From Microbacterium sp. Clip185 (GTDB lineage Bacteria > Actinomycetota > Actinomycetes > Actinomycetales > Microbacteriaceae): a DNA stretch of 64,000 nt. The notes beneath the pieces are model-generated. The model was not told the origin of the DNA, did no database searches, and worked only from the letters and a program-made list of their open reading frames with translations. The DNA lies in contig NZ_CP117996.1 in assembly GCF_028743715.1 (NCBI RefSeq), positions 496,001 to 560,000 of the forward strand, written 5' to 3'. Positions 42,112-55,494 of the stretch are shown in pieces. The position numbers were made by a program, and so were the translations under genes. Position 1 is the stretch's first letter. Each line of letters begins with the position of its first letter.

Positions 42112-43982
42112 GCTCCACGGTCGCGATCGCACTCGCTCCGCATGCCCCCCGTCGGCGCCCCGTCATCGTGCGGGTGCTCACCAATCCGCTCGGCGCCGTA
42201 TCGCTCGTCGTCCTCGTCGCCGTCACCATGATCGCCGCGCTCGCCGGAGTGCTGGCACCGTACGGGCCGAACTTCGCCGAGGTCGGCAACACCCTCGCGC
42301 AGCCGGGTGCCGACCACCTGCTCGGCACCGACTCCGCCGGCCGCGACGTTTACAGTCGCCTCCTGTGGGGAGCTCAGCTCACCCTCCTGTCCGCCCTGCT
42401 CTGCGCCGCGGTCGCGATCGCGATCGGTCTGCCGGCGGGCCTGCTCGCCGGCTACTACGGGCGCTGGTTCGACACCGCGTCGAACTGGACGGCCAACCTG
42501 CTGCTGAGCCTGCCCGCGATCATCGTGCTGCTCTCGGTGCGCACGGCGCTCGGCCCCTCCGTCTGGCTGGCGATGGTCGTCTTCGGCATCCTGATCTCAC
42601 CCGGCTACTACCGGCTGACCCGCACCGCCGTGCAGTCGGTGCGCAACGAGCTCTATGTCGATGCCGCCCGCGTCTCCGGACTGAGCGACGCGCGCATCAT
42701 CGGGCGTCACGTCATGTCGGTCGTCCGTGCGCCGATCATCATCCAGACCGCCCTGGTCGCCGGTGTTGCGATCGCGATCCAGTCCGGTGTCGAGTTCCTC
42801 GGTCTCGGCAACCCCCAGGAGGTCACCTGGGGAGCCATGCTCAGCGAGGGGTTCCGCAACATCTACATCGCCCCTGGTCTCATCGTCTGGCCCGCCGTCG
42901 CCATCGGCGTCACGGTCGGCGCGTTCGTGCTGCTGGGCAATGCGCTGCGCGATGCGCTCGAGGACGCCCCCCAGGTCAAGGTGAGTCGCAAGGCCGTCGA
43001 AGCCGCGCTCCAGACGGGCATCGTGACGGATGCGGTCGCCGGCACGAACCTCGTCCTGCCGGTCGAGGAAACCCGGGAGGAGCCCACCGCGGTGCCCACG
43101 CCGTCCTCGGCACCCTCATCGGCACCCGAGGTGCCGAGCGGGTCGCACCTGCTGGAGGTGCGTGACCTCGCGATCGGCTACCCCACGCCCGCCGGGTCGA
43201 TCAAGCGCGTCGTCGAAGGCGTCACGCTCCACGTCGACCGGGGGGAGGTGCTGAGCATCGTGGGTGAATCCGGCTCGGGCAAGAGTCAGACGGCCTTCGC
43301 GATCCTCGGCCTGCTGCCGGACGCCGCGCGTATCGTGGCCGGCTCGATCGTGATCGACGGTGTCCAGACGGTCGCCTCCGGCAGCGGCACGGTCTCGCAG
43401 CAGCGTATCGCCGCGCTGCGCGGACGACGGGTCTCCTACATCCCGCAGGAGCCCATGTCGAACCTCGATCCGGCCTACACGATCGGCCACCAGCTGAGCC
43501 GACCGATGGTCAAGCTCTTGGGCATCGGAAAGTCCGAGGCGAAGAAGCGGGTCCTCGATCTGCTGGAGCGGGTCGGCATCGCCGATCCCACCCGCACCTT
43601 CGACCTGTACCCGCACGAGATCTCCGGCGGCATGGCTCAGCGCGTGCTCATCGCGGGAGCGGTGAGCTGCGGGCCGGACCTCATCATCGCCGACGAGCCC
43701 ACGACGGCGCTGGATGTGACGGTGCAGGCGGAGGTGCTCGAACTCCTCCGCGAGATGCGCGACAAGCTGGGAGTGGCCATCGTGCTGGTCACGCACAACT
43801 TCGGCGTGGTCTCAGACCTCGCCGACCGGGTGGCGGTCATGCGAAACGGACGGCTCATCGAGACGGGCGCGGTGCGCGATGTACTGCGCGCCCCGCGCGA
43901 GGAGTACACCCGCACACTGCTGGATTCGATGCTCGAGGGCAAGCAGCCCCTGCAGATGCTGACGAAGGAGGCCCGCGGATGA
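42108..43982 (+). CDS. Fused ABC permease (DppC type) and ATPase (DppD type)
   Basis: 624 residues. About 1-290 is a DppC permease: LLGTDSAGRDVYSRLLWGAQL, six membrane segments and the EAA loop VRNELYVDAARVSGLSDARIIGRHV. A Pro/Ser/Ala-rich linker (about 315-345) joins it to a full ATPase: Walker A GESGSGKS (Lys392), Q-loop SYIPQEPMSNLDP, signature ISGGMAQRVLIAGA, Walker B LIIADEPTTALD and H-loop VTHNF. Separate genes are the norm; permease-ATPase fusions occur in Actinobacteria. The coding frame is uninterrupted, so this is a real fusion in the sequence given. Confidence 0.93.
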   Translation: MSSTVAIALAPHAPRRRPVIVRVLTNPLGAVSLVVLVAVTMIAALAGVLAPYGPNFAEVGNTLAQPGADHLLGTDSAGRDVYSRLLWGAQLTLLSALLCAAVAIAIGLPAGLLAGYYGRWFDTASNWTANLLLSLPAIIVLLSVRTALGPSVWLAMVVFGILISPGYYRLTRTAVQSVRNELYVDAARVSGLSDARIIGRHVMSVVRAPIIIQTALVAGVAIAIQSGVEFLGLGNPQEVTWGAMLSEGFRNIYIAPGLIVWPAVAIGVTVGAFVLLGNALRDALEDAPQVKVSRKAVEAALQTGIVTDAVAGTNLVLPVEETREEPTAVPTPSSAPSSAPEVPSGSHLLEVRDLAIGYPTPAGSIKRVVEGVTLHVDRGEVLSIVGESGSGKSQTAFAILGLLPDAARIVAGSIVIDGVQTVASGSGTVSQQRIAALRGRRVSYIPQEPMSNLDPAYTIGHQLSRPMVKLLGIGKSEAKKRVLDLLERVGIADPTRTFDLYPHEISGGMAQRVLIAGAVSCGPDLIIADEPTTALDVTVQAEVLELLREMRDKLGVAIVLVTHNFGVVSDLADRVAVMRNGRLIETGAVRDVLRAPREEYTRTLLDSMLEGKQPLQMLTKEARG

Positions 43983-44818
43983 GCGGTGCACTGCTGGAGG
44001 TCGACTCGCTCGTCGTCTCCTACCCGGGAAAGGGATGGCGCAAGCCTGCGAGCGAGATCCTGCACGGCGTCTCGCTCGAGATCGCCGAGGGTCGCACGCT
44101 GGGTCTCGTCGGGGAGTCTGGATCGGGAAAGACGACGATCGGTCGCGCCATCCTGGGACTCGCGCCCGTGACAGCCGGATCCATCCGCTTCAAAGGGGCC
44201 GAGATCTCCGCGGCTGGGCGTCGTCAGCGTCGCCGTCTGGCGCGCGACATCCAGGTCGTCTTCCAGGATCCGTACTCCTCGTTGAATCCGGCTATGCAGG
44301 TGGGGGACATCCTGGCCGAGCCTTTGATCACCCAGGCGCTGGGTCGTCGTGAGAGCGCGTCGCGGGTGCGTGCGCTGCTCGACCGTGTCGGTCTTCCCGC
44401 CGACGCCGTCGGTCGCCTGCCGCGGGAGTTCTCCGGCGGACAACGTCAGCGCATCGCCATCGCGCGTGCGCTCGCTCTCCAGCCGAAGCTGATCGTCTGC
44501 GACGAGCCGGTGAGCGCGCTCGATCTGACGACGCAGGCGAAGGTGCTGGACCTCTTCCTCGAGATCCAGCAGGACACCGGGGTGTCCTACCTCTTCGTCT
44601 CGCATGACCTGGATGTCGTTCGCCACATCAGCCACGACGTCGCCGTTCTGTACCGGGGTGACATCGTCGAGCAGGGTCCCGCCGCCCAGGTCACCACGGA
44701 GCCGTCGCATCCCTACACTCGACGCCTGCTGCTGGCTTCGCCTTCGCCGGACCCCGACGTGCAGCGCGAGCGTCGCCTGCTGCGCCAGGCGGCGCGCGCG
44801 GATGCGGAGGCGGCATGA
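43979..44818 (+). CDS. ABC transporter ATP-binding protein (DppF/OppF type)
   Basis: 279 residues. Walker A GESGSGKTTIGRAILGL, Q-loop VVFQDPYSSLNPAMQ, signature FSGGQRQRIAIARALA, Walker B LIVCDEPVSALD, H-loop SHDLDVV, and the OppF-type C-terminal tail EPSHPYTRRLLLASPSPDPDVQRERR. It is the second ATPase of the importer and overlaps the fused gene by four bases. Confidence 0.93.
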   Translation: MSGALLEVDSLVVSYPGKGWRKPASEILHGVSLEIAEGRTLGLVGESGSGKTTIGRAILGLAPVTAGSIRFKGAEISAAGRRQRRRLARDIQVVFQDPYSSLNPAMQVGDILAEPLITQALGRRESASRVRALLDRVGLPADAVGRLPREFSGGQRQRIAIARALALQPKLIVCDEPVSALDLTTQAKVLDLFLEIQQDTGVSYLFVSHDLDVVRHISHDVAVLYRGDIVEQGPAAQVTTEPSHPYTRRLLLASPSPDPDVQRERRLLRQAARADAEAA

Positions 44819-44855
44819 GCGCGCGCTGGCCTAGGCTGAGAAACGGGGTGGCCAG

Positions 44856-45872
44856 ATGAGCGCGCAGACAGAGGCTGACGAACCCCGGCCCGGGGGTCGC
44901 AGCACCGGTGCGCCGACGATCTACGACATCGCGAAGATCGCGGGCGTGGCTCCCTCCACGGTGTCGCGGGCGTTCAGTCAGCCTGCGCGCGTGAACACCA
45001 AGACCGCGGAGCGCATCCACGAGGCGGCGCGGGAGCTGGGCTTCCGGCTCAATCCGCTGGCCCGCGCACTCCCGACGGGGCGCACGCACACGCTGGCTCT
45101 GCTGGTGGCTGACATCACGAACCCCGTGGTGTTCGACATCATCCGCGGCGCGGCGCGAGAGGCCTCTCTCCACGACTACACCGTCATCATCTCCGAGTCG
45201 GAGGAGTCGAGCGAGCGTGAGCTCGTCGACGCGCAGCGCCTGCTGCCGTCGGTGGACGGCATCATCCTCGCGACGACGCGACTCGACCCGCCCTCGATCC
45301 GTGCCCTGGCCAAGTCCAAGCGCCTGGTCACGATCAACCGGGATGTCGGCGAGGCGGTGGCCAGCGTCCTGCCGGATCTGAGCACCGGCGTCGACGAGGC
45401 CGTGGCGCATCTCGCGGGCCTCGGACACGAGGTGATCGGCTACGTCCCGGGCCCGACCTCTTCCTGGATCAGCGAGCGGCGCGCGGCAGCGATCGCCCGC
45501 GCGGCGGATGCGCACGGCATCGAGCTGGTGGAGTTCGCCAACACGATTCCCACCCGTGAGGGCGGCGCAGCGATCCTCGACGACCTGCTGGAGTCCGCGG
45601 CCACGGCGATCATGGGCTACAACGACCTCATGATGCTGGGTGTGCTTCAGGCGGCGACGGCGCGAGGGGTGTCGATTCCGGGTGAGTTGAGCCTGGTCGG
45701 CTTCGACGACATCTTCGGAAGCGACTTCACCGTGCCCGCGCTGACGACGATCCGCTCGCCGCTCGCCGAGGCGGGCAGACGCGCCGTGCGAGCCGTCCTG
45801 GGCATTGAGGACCCTCACGATCTCCTGCCCACCGAACTCGTCGTGCGCGACTCCACGGGCGCGCGCGCCTGA
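44856..45872 (+). CDS. LacI-family transcriptional regulator of the glucuronide locus
   Basis: 338 residues. The N-terminal HTH and hinge helix are TIYDIAKIAGVAPSTVSRAFSQPARVNTKTAERIHEAARELGF, followed by a PBP1-like ligand domain ending TIRSPLAEAGRRAVRAVLG and LVVRDST. It probably represses the locus by binding GCAACCGGTTGC-type sites at 39431-39455 and 45913-45924, with a uronate as inducer (inference). TAGGCT (44832-44837) lies 18 bases before the ATG, giving it its own promoter. Confidence 0.93.
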   Translation: MSAQTEADEPRPGGRSTGAPTIYDIAKIAGVAPSTVSRAFSQPARVNTKTAERIHEAARELGFRLNPLARALPTGRTHTLALLVADITNPVVFDIIRGAAREASLHDYTVIISESEESSERELVDAQRLLPSVDGIILATTRLDPPSIRALAKSKRLVTINRDVGEAVASVLPDLSTGVDEAVAHLAGLGHEVIGYVPGPTSSWISERRAAAIARAADAHGIELVEFANTIPTREGGAAILDDLLESAATAIMGYNDLMMLGVLQAATARGVSIPGELSLVGFDDIFGSDFTVPALTTIRSPLAEAGRRAVRAVLGIEDPHDLLPTELVVRDSTGARA

Positions 45873-45912
45873 CTCGTTCCCCCATCTCCGGTCGCGTCCG
45901 ACATCGCGGATG

Positions 45913-45924
45913 GCAACCGGTTGT
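45913..45924 (+). promoter_or_regulatory. LacI-type operator upstream of uxaC
   Basis: GCAACCGGTTGT differs from the palindrome GCAACCGGTTGC at one base; the preceding TGG is also shared with the importer operator. It lies 17 bases before the uxaC ATG. Confidence 0.82.
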
Positions 45925-45941
45925 ACCCCGAGAGACCCCGA

Positions 45942-47323
45942 ATGACAGACTTCAACGAGGATCGCCTGCTCCCCGTCGACCCGACCGCGCGCGCCATCGC
46001 CCGCGACCTCTACGCATCCGTGCGCGAGCTTCCGATCATCTCGCCTCACGGCCACGTGGATGCCGGGATGCTGCGGCGCGACGACGCATGGACGGATCCG
46101 ACGCAGCTGCTGATCACCTCCGACCACTATGTGACGAGGCTGCTCCACGCGGGCGGCGTGACGTACGAGTCGCTCGGGTTGGATGCCGGGCGCAGCCCCG
46201 GTATCGAGGGGTGGCGCACGTTCGTCGACCACTGGCCCTCGTTCGCGGGAACCGCATCCGGATACTGGATCGAGCAGACGCTGCGCGCGGTGTTCGGCAT
46301 CGAGGAATCGTTGTCGTCCGAGAATGGCGACGCGGTGTACGCACGGATCGCCCAGCGCCTGGCCGATCCCTCGTTCGCCCCGCGCGCGCTGTTCGACGCT
46401 TTCGGCATCGAGGCACTCGCGACGACCGACGATCCGCTCGACGACCTCGGCGACCACGCCGCCCTCGCGGCGGATCCCTCCTTCGGCGGACGGGTCATGC
46501 CGACCTTCCGGCCGGACCGCTACCTGGATCCCGAGGGTGCGGACTTCGAGGAAGCCGTGACGGCACTCACCGCACGGGCCGGCGCGACCACGTTCGCCGC
46601 GTATCTCGAAGCCCTGCGCGCGCGTCGTGAGCACTTCATCGCTCATGGCGCCGTCTCGGCGGACCACGGTGTGGCGGAGCTGCTCACGACCGATCTCGCC
46701 GACGACGCCCCGGCCTTCTTCGACCGGGCGCTGCGGGGGAACCTCTCGCCGTACGAGAGCCAACTGTTCCGCGGGCACATGCTGCTCGAGATGGGGCGCA
46801 TGAGCGCCCGCGACGGACTGGTCATGACCATCCACCCTGGCGTGCGCCGCAACCATCACACGGCGGCGTACGAGAGGTTCGGTGCCGACCGCGGACATGA
46901 CATCCCGCTCGCGACGCGGTTCACGGACGAGCTCCGCCCGCTGCTGCAGGAGGTCGGTCTCGTGCCCGGCATGCACATCGTGCTCTTCGCGGTCGACGAG
47001 ACGACCTACTCCCGAGAGATCGCTCCCTTGGCGGGCTTCTACCCCTCGGTGTTCATCGGCGCACCGTGGTGGTTCCTCGACGCACCGGATGCGGGGATGC
47101 GTTTCCGGGAGGCGGTCACAGAGACGGCAGGCTTCACCCGGAACTCCGGCTTCATCGACGACACGCGCGCGTTCTTGTCGATCCCGGTACGTCACGACAT
47201 GTCGCGTCGGCTCGACGCGGCGTTCCTGGCCCGGCTCGTCGTTCAGGGGCGCGTGCGCCCCGAGGCCGCGTTCCGGATCATCCACGACCAGGTCGACGCG
47301 CAGCCCCGGAAGGTCTTCAAACT

Positions 47324-47327
<4 letters not shown>
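45942..47327 (+). CDS. uxaC: Glucuronate isomerase
   Basis: Converts D-glucuronate to D-fructuronate (or galacturonate to tagaturonate). 461 residues, TIM-barrel amidohydrolase-like. The metal-site motif is IISPHGHVDAGML, followed by WTDPTQLLITSDHYVTRLL, VMTIHPGVRRNHH and the C-terminal GFTRNSGFIDDTRAFLSIPVRHDMSRRLDAAFLARLV. The ATG at 45942 is preferred over an in-frame TTG at 45921 that lies in the operator. GTG of the next gene overlaps its stop. Confidence 0.94.
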
Positions 47328-51747
<4,420 letters not shown>

Positions 51748-51751
<4 letters not shown>

Positions 51752-52293
51752 GCGAGAAGCCTCTGCCGCGACGGATCTGCGTGATGGGTGTCTCCGGCGC
51801 GGGGAAGACGACCACGGCGATGGCGCTCGCGTCGCGCCTGGACGCCGTCTTCCTCGACGCCGACGACCTGCATCCGGCGGCGAACGTCGCGAAGATGGCA
51901 GCGGGTGTTGCGCTCGACGACGACGACCGCGCGCCCTGGCTGCGGGCAGTCGGGGAGGCGGTGGCCGCGGCGGAGCATGTGGTCGTCGCCTGCTCGGCGC
52001 TCAAGCACTCCTACCGCGACCTGCTTCGTGACGCCGCTCCGGATCTCGTCTTCGTGTTGCTCGAGCCGTCGGACGACGAGCTCACCCGACGGCTCGCCGC
52101 GCGCGAGGGACACTTCATGCCGGCGAGTCTGCTGCGCTCGCAGCTCGCGACCCTCGAACCTCTCGGTCGCGATGAGGCGGGTGTCACGGTGGCCGTATCG
52201 GGCGCCGGTCTCGACGCCGTCGTGGACGCGGTCGTCGAGGGGCTTCGAGGTGCCCCGGCGGTCATTGAGGCGGCGGCGCGCTCCGCTGAGTGA
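51748..52293 (+). CDS. gntK: Gluconokinase (GntK-type)
   Basis: 181 residues, P-loop kinase of the GntK/shikimate-kinase type. Walker A is [45 protein letters not shown] is the gluconate-binding signature; [16 protein letters not shown] and [19 protein letters not shown] follow. It phosphorylates gluconate to 6-phosphogluconate. In this operon a kinase for 2-keto-3-deoxygluconate would be expected instead, so the role here is unclear. The C-terminal RSAE and the stop lie in the palindromic repeat. GTG at 51748 overlaps the manD stop. Confidence 0.92.
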
Positions 52294-52356
52294 GCACCCG
52301 TTTGGCGAGTGAGCACCCGATTGGATGCTCACTCGACAAACGGATGCGCGCTCGCG
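52278..52356. repeat. 79-bp palindromic repeat, copy 2
   Basis: Differs from 39295-39373 at two bases. The inverted repeat arms are 52298-52315 and 52326-52343 with one mismatch. It holds the 3' ends of two convergent genes: gntK reads in from the left (RSAE, stop) and the methyltransferase from the right (SAHPFVE, stop at 52329). Confidence 0.92.
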
Positions 52357-53255
52357 CAGTCCGCGCTCCGCCACCGGGGGACCCAGCACCGCACCCGGCG
52401 ACGGTAGTCGAGGAACGCGGCGCCGAAGCGCTCCTCGAGGTCGCGCTCCTCATGCGGGCGGATCGCGTAGTTCCACACGAGCGACCCGCAGACGGCGTAG
52501 ACGACCACGAGCCAGGACGACAGCATCATGCCGACGGCGATTCCCTGCGTGATGCCGGCGACGGCCATCGGATTGCGGATGAAACGATAGGGGCCCGCAA
52601 CCACCAGTCGCGTCGCCGTGTCCGACGGCAACGGCGTGCCGCGCCCCTTCGTCGACATGACGGCGGCCGACCAGATGCCGAGTGCGCTCGCGGCGGCGAA
52701 GAGGACGACACCGGACAGGACGACCGGGGCGCCGAGCCACATCGCGAGCTGCCAGCGCCGCTCCAGCCACGCGATCACGAGGGGGACGACACCCAGGGCG
52801 GCGCCCCAGAAGAGCACCAACTGCATCCCGGTCGTGAGGACGTGGCGTCGTACCGGCGCGGCCGCATCCGCCTCACGGAACCGGAACGGGCCGCGCAGGA
52901 GCAGCTGCGTCGGCACCCGTCCGTCGCGCACGAGGAAGAGTGCCACGACGGATGCGGCCGCCGCGCCGCTCATGAGCACGACACCTGCTCCGGCCTCACG
53001 GGTGACGGTGGCGTAGATCGCGAGCCCGACGGTCACCAGCAGGGTCCATCCGGTCGCGGTCGCGGCCGCCCACCGGACGCCGAATGCGGCGACGGCGGAG
53101 GCGCCGACGAAGAACGGGATGTCGAGAAGCGCCATCAGTGCCGGATCGATTACCCCGAGGGTGAGGGTTCGCACCAGCGGCACCGTGAACACCGCGACCC
53201 ACCAGGCGGCACCGAGCACGGCCTGCGCGGCGAAGTACGCTCTGCCCCAGCCCAT
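52329..53255 (-). CDS. Isoprenylcysteine carboxyl methyltransferase-like membrane protein
   Basis: 308 residues with about seven membrane segments. The C-terminal part carries the ICMT/phospholipid methyltransferase-like signature: LVVAGPYRFIRNPMAVAGITQGIAVGM, then IRPHEERDLEERFGAAFLDYRRRVRCWVPRW with the conserved EE pair. It probably methylates a lipid or small molecule using SAM; the substrate is unknown. The last seven residues (SAHPFVE) are encoded by the palindromic repeat shared with the gntK end. ATG at 53255. Confidence 0.83.
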   Translation of the reverse strand: MGWGRAYFAAQAVLGAAWWVAVFTVPLVRTLTLGVIDPALMALLDIPFFVGASAVAAFGVRWAAATATGWTLLVTVGLAIYATVTREAGAGVVLMSGAAAASVVALFLVRDGRVPTQLLLRGPFRFREADAAAPVRRHVLTTGMQLVLFWGAALGVVPLVIAWLERRWQLAMWLGAPVVLSGVVLFAAASALGIWSAAVMSTKGRGTPLPSDTATRLVVAGPYRFIRNPMAVAGITQGIAVGMMLSSWLVVVYAVCGSLVWNYAIRPHEERDLEERFGAAFLDYRRRVRCWVPRWRSADCASAHPFVE

Positions 53256-53298
53256 AGCTGAACCGTACCGGGTGCTCTCGGCGCCGCCTGATCCGCGC

Positions 53299-54240
53299 TC
53301 AGTCGCCCGCCGACGGCAGGAACACGATCTTCCCGTGCACGTCACCGGCCTCGGCGCGTTCGTGCACCCGCGGCAGTTCCGTGAGCGGCAGGCGCTCGGC
53401 GACGTCCACGCGGAGCTCGCCCCGATCGATGAGCGACACCAGGCCCGCGAGCTCGTCGACATCGGAGCTTACGAAGATCGTCACCGCACGGACGCCACGC
53501 GCCTCGTCGCCGGGTGTCGGCACCGTCGGGGTGGTCGAGACCACGACGCCGCCGTCGCGCACCAGAGGCACGAGCGACTCGAAGCCCTCCGCCGTGATCG
53601 GTGCGAGATTCAGCAGGACGTCGACCGGCTCAGTCACGGCATCCCGCAGTGTGGTGACGGTGTGGTCCACGATCTCGTGGGCACCGGCGGCCTCGACCTG
53701 GCCGCGGCTGCGTCCGCTCGCGGTGGCGATCACGTGGGCTCCCGCGCGTCGGGCCAGCTGCACCGCGTAGCCGCCGACCGGGCCGCCGGCGCCGTTGATG
53801 AGCACGCGCTGCCCGGCGACGAGACCGGCCGCCCTGAACAGGGCCTGGGATGCGGTGAGTCCCACCGAGGGCAGGCCCGCCGCATCCGCCAAGGGGATGG
53901 TCCGCGGGGCCTTCACGAGGACGGCGGCGGGCGCGACCACGTACTCGGCGGCCGCGCCATCCGACTCCATGGGGATCAGCCCGATGACGCTGTCGCCGAT
54001 CTCCAGATCGTCCACACCCTCGCCCAGCGCATCGACGGTGCCCGCGACGTCGTACCCGGGCGTGTGCGGAAGCGTGATCGGGATGGGGAGGAAGCCTCCG
54101 CGCATCCCGCCGTCGGCCGGGTTGTACGCGACGCCGGCGACGCGGATACGTACCTGGCCGCTGGCGAGGGCGGGCATCGGCGCGTCCTCGTAGTGCAGCA
54201 CCTCGGGGCCGCCCGTCTCGTGGAACCGTACTGCCTTCAT
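53299..54240 (-). CDS. Zinc-independent NADPH:quinone reductase-like oxidoreductase
   Basis: 313 residues of the medium-chain dehydrogenase family. N-terminal GroES-like domain (MKAVRFHETGGPEVL, AGVAYNPADGGMRGGF, PHTPGYDVAGTVDALG); Rossmann domain with VLINGAGGPVGGYAVQLARRAGAHVIATASG (GxGxxG-like AGGPVGG). The zinc ligands of alcohol dehydrogenases are missing, as in quinone reductases. It is divergent from the MarR gene with three degenerate 18-base repeats between them, so MarR control is likely. Confidence 0.92.
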   Translation of the reverse strand: MKAVRFHETGGPEVLHYEDAPMPALASGQVRIRVAGVAYNPADGGMRGGFLPIPITLPHTPGYDVAGTVDALGEGVDDLEIGDSVIGLIPMESDGAAAEYVVAPAAVLVKAPRTIPLADAAGLPSVGLTASQALFRAAGLVAGQRVLINGAGGPVGGYAVQLARRAGAHVIATASGRSRGQVEAAGAHEIVDHTVTTLRDAVTEPVDVLLNLAPITAEGFESLVPLVRDGGVVVSTTPTVPTPGDEARGVRAVTIFVSSDVDELAGLVSLIDRGELRVDVAERLPLTELPRVHERAEAGDVHGKIVFLPSAGD

Positions 54241-54259
54241 GATTGTCTCCTCAGATATG

Positions 54260-54333
54260 TGCTTCGGATTCGAAGCATGGAGCCGACCATAGCAGTGGTT
54301 CGAGTTCGAAGCAACTACTTCGAATCGGTAGCA
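54260..54333. promoter_or_regulatory. Three related 18-base operator-like repeats
   Basis: TGCTTCGGATTCGAAGCA (54260-54277) is a near-perfect palindrome. TGGTTCGAGTTCGAAGCA (54296-54313) and TACTTCGAATCGGTAGCA (54316-54333) are diverged versions. They fill the 109-base divergent promoter region; the third directly precedes the -10 of the MarR gene. Confidence 0.78.
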
Positions 54334-54337
54334 CTGA

Positions 54338-54343
54338 TACTCT
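54338..54343 (+). promoter_or_regulatory. -10 element of the MarR gene (TACTCT)
   Basis: TACTCT, six bases, ATG at 54350; leaderless layout. Confidence 0.5.
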
Positions 54344-54349
54344 CGCTCT

Positions 54350-54871
54350 ATGGGTTCCTCGCCGACGGGTCCGAGCGCCGTCCAGCTCGCCGCATACTTC
54401 GGTCTGATCGAGGTCAGCAGCCTCCTTCGTCACGCCGTGGAACAGCAGCTCAAGGAGGCGGGCGATCTGAGCTATGTCCAGTTCCAGCTCCTCGCGACGC
54501 TCGGCGATGCGCCGGACGGCTCGCTGCGGATGACGGATCTCGCCGACGGCGTCGTCTACAGCCGCAGCGGCCTGACGTACCAGGCTCAGGTGCTCGAGAA
54601 GCGGGGGCTCGTCGCCCGATCGACGTCGCCCGACGATGAGCGCAGCGTCGCAGTGACTCTCACCGCGCAGGGCAACGAGGTGCTCGGGAGGGTCTTCCCC
54701 GGGCACATCGCCATCCTCGACGACCTGCTCTTCGCGCGGCTCACGCCCGGCGACGTCGATGCCCTCGCCGACATCCTCGGGCGGGTGCGCGACCATATGA
54801 GGCACACGCCACCGCGGTCTGCGGCCGCCCGGCGTCGCCGCGTCGCAGCACCCGAGGGGGGTCTCGCATGA
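54350..54871 (+). CDS. MarR-family transcriptional regulator
   Basis: 173 residues. The winged HTH reads LSYVQFQLLATLGDAPDGSLRMTDLADGVVYSRSGLTYQAQVLEKRGLVARSTSPDDERSVAVTLTAQG, with the typical DDxRxxxVxLT wing. It probably represses itself, the downstream ABC genes and the divergent reductase via the CTTCG/CGAAG repeats upstream; electrophiles or phenolics are usual MarR signals (family knowledge). Its stop overlaps the ATPase gene by four bases. Confidence 0.92.
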   Translation: MGSSPTGPSAVQLAAYFGLIEVSSLLRHAVEQQLKEAGDLSYVQFQLLATLGDAPDGSLRMTDLADGVVYSRSGLTYQAQVLEKRGLVARSTSPDDERSVAVTLTAQGNEVLGRVFPGHIAILDDLLFARLTPGDVDALADILGRVRDHMRHTPPRSAAARRRRVAAPEGGLA

Positions 54872-55494
54872 TCGAGCTCGATGCGGTGCGCGTCGTCTCC
54901 GGTGATGTCACCCTTCTCGACACGATCACCCGGCGTGTGGATGCGGGCACGGCGCTGGCCGTGCGCGGCGGCAACGGTTCGGGGAAGACGACCCTCCTGC
55001 GCGTGCTGGCCGGGATGCGCGCACCGTCGTCGGGATCGGCGCGCATCGCCGGCGCTGCCGTCTCGCAGCGCGACCGCAGCTATCGTCGACGCGTTGCGGC
55101 GATGATCGGGCTGCCGCCGTTCGCGCCCGATCTCACGGTGCTCGAGCATGTCCGCCTCGTCGCGGTGACGTGGTTCGCGCCGGATGAAGCGGAGGCCCGT
55201 GCGCGCGCCGTGCTGCGCGAGCTCGGGTTGCAGGCGCTGCACGAGCGGTTCCCCCATGAGCTGTCGTCGGGGCAGACGCAGCTCTTCGGCCTCGCGCTCG
55301 CGCTCGTGCGTCCGTGCGAGGTGCTCCTGCTCGACGAACCCGAGCAGCGTCTCGACCCCGAGCACGCGGATGCGGTCATCGCGGCACTGCGGGCGCGACG
55401 CGATGCGGGGGTCACGCTCGTGATCGCGACGCACCATCCGCGGCTCGCGGAGATCGTCGCCGACGAGACGGTGCACCTGGAGCGCGTCGCGTGA
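54868..55494 (+). CDS. ABC transporter ATP-binding protein
   Basis: 208 residues, a compact CcmA-like ATPase. Walker A GGNGSGKTTLLR, signature written LSSGQTQLFGLALAL (SSGQ in place of SGGQ), Walker B VLLLDEPEQRLD, H-loop THHPRL. The shortened, slightly degenerate signature also occurs in other small ABC-2-type exporters. Substrate unknown. It is coupled to the MarR gene before it and to the membrane protein gene after it by four-base overlaps. Confidence 0.88.
   Translation: MIELDAVRVVSGDVTLLDTITRRVDAGTALAVRGGNGSGKTTLLRVLAGMRAPSSGSARIAGAAVSQRDRSYRRRVAAMIGLPPFAPDLTVLEHVRLVAVTWFAPDEAEARARAVLRELGLQALHERFPHELSSGQTQLFGLALALVRPCEVLLLDEPEQRLDPEHADAVIAALRARRDAGVTLVIATHHPRLAEIVADETVHLERVA

Noticed and set aside
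44691-47285. 864-codon minus-strand frame over the LacI and uxaC genes
   Set aside because: It runs opposite two well-supported genes and shows only shadow-frame composition.
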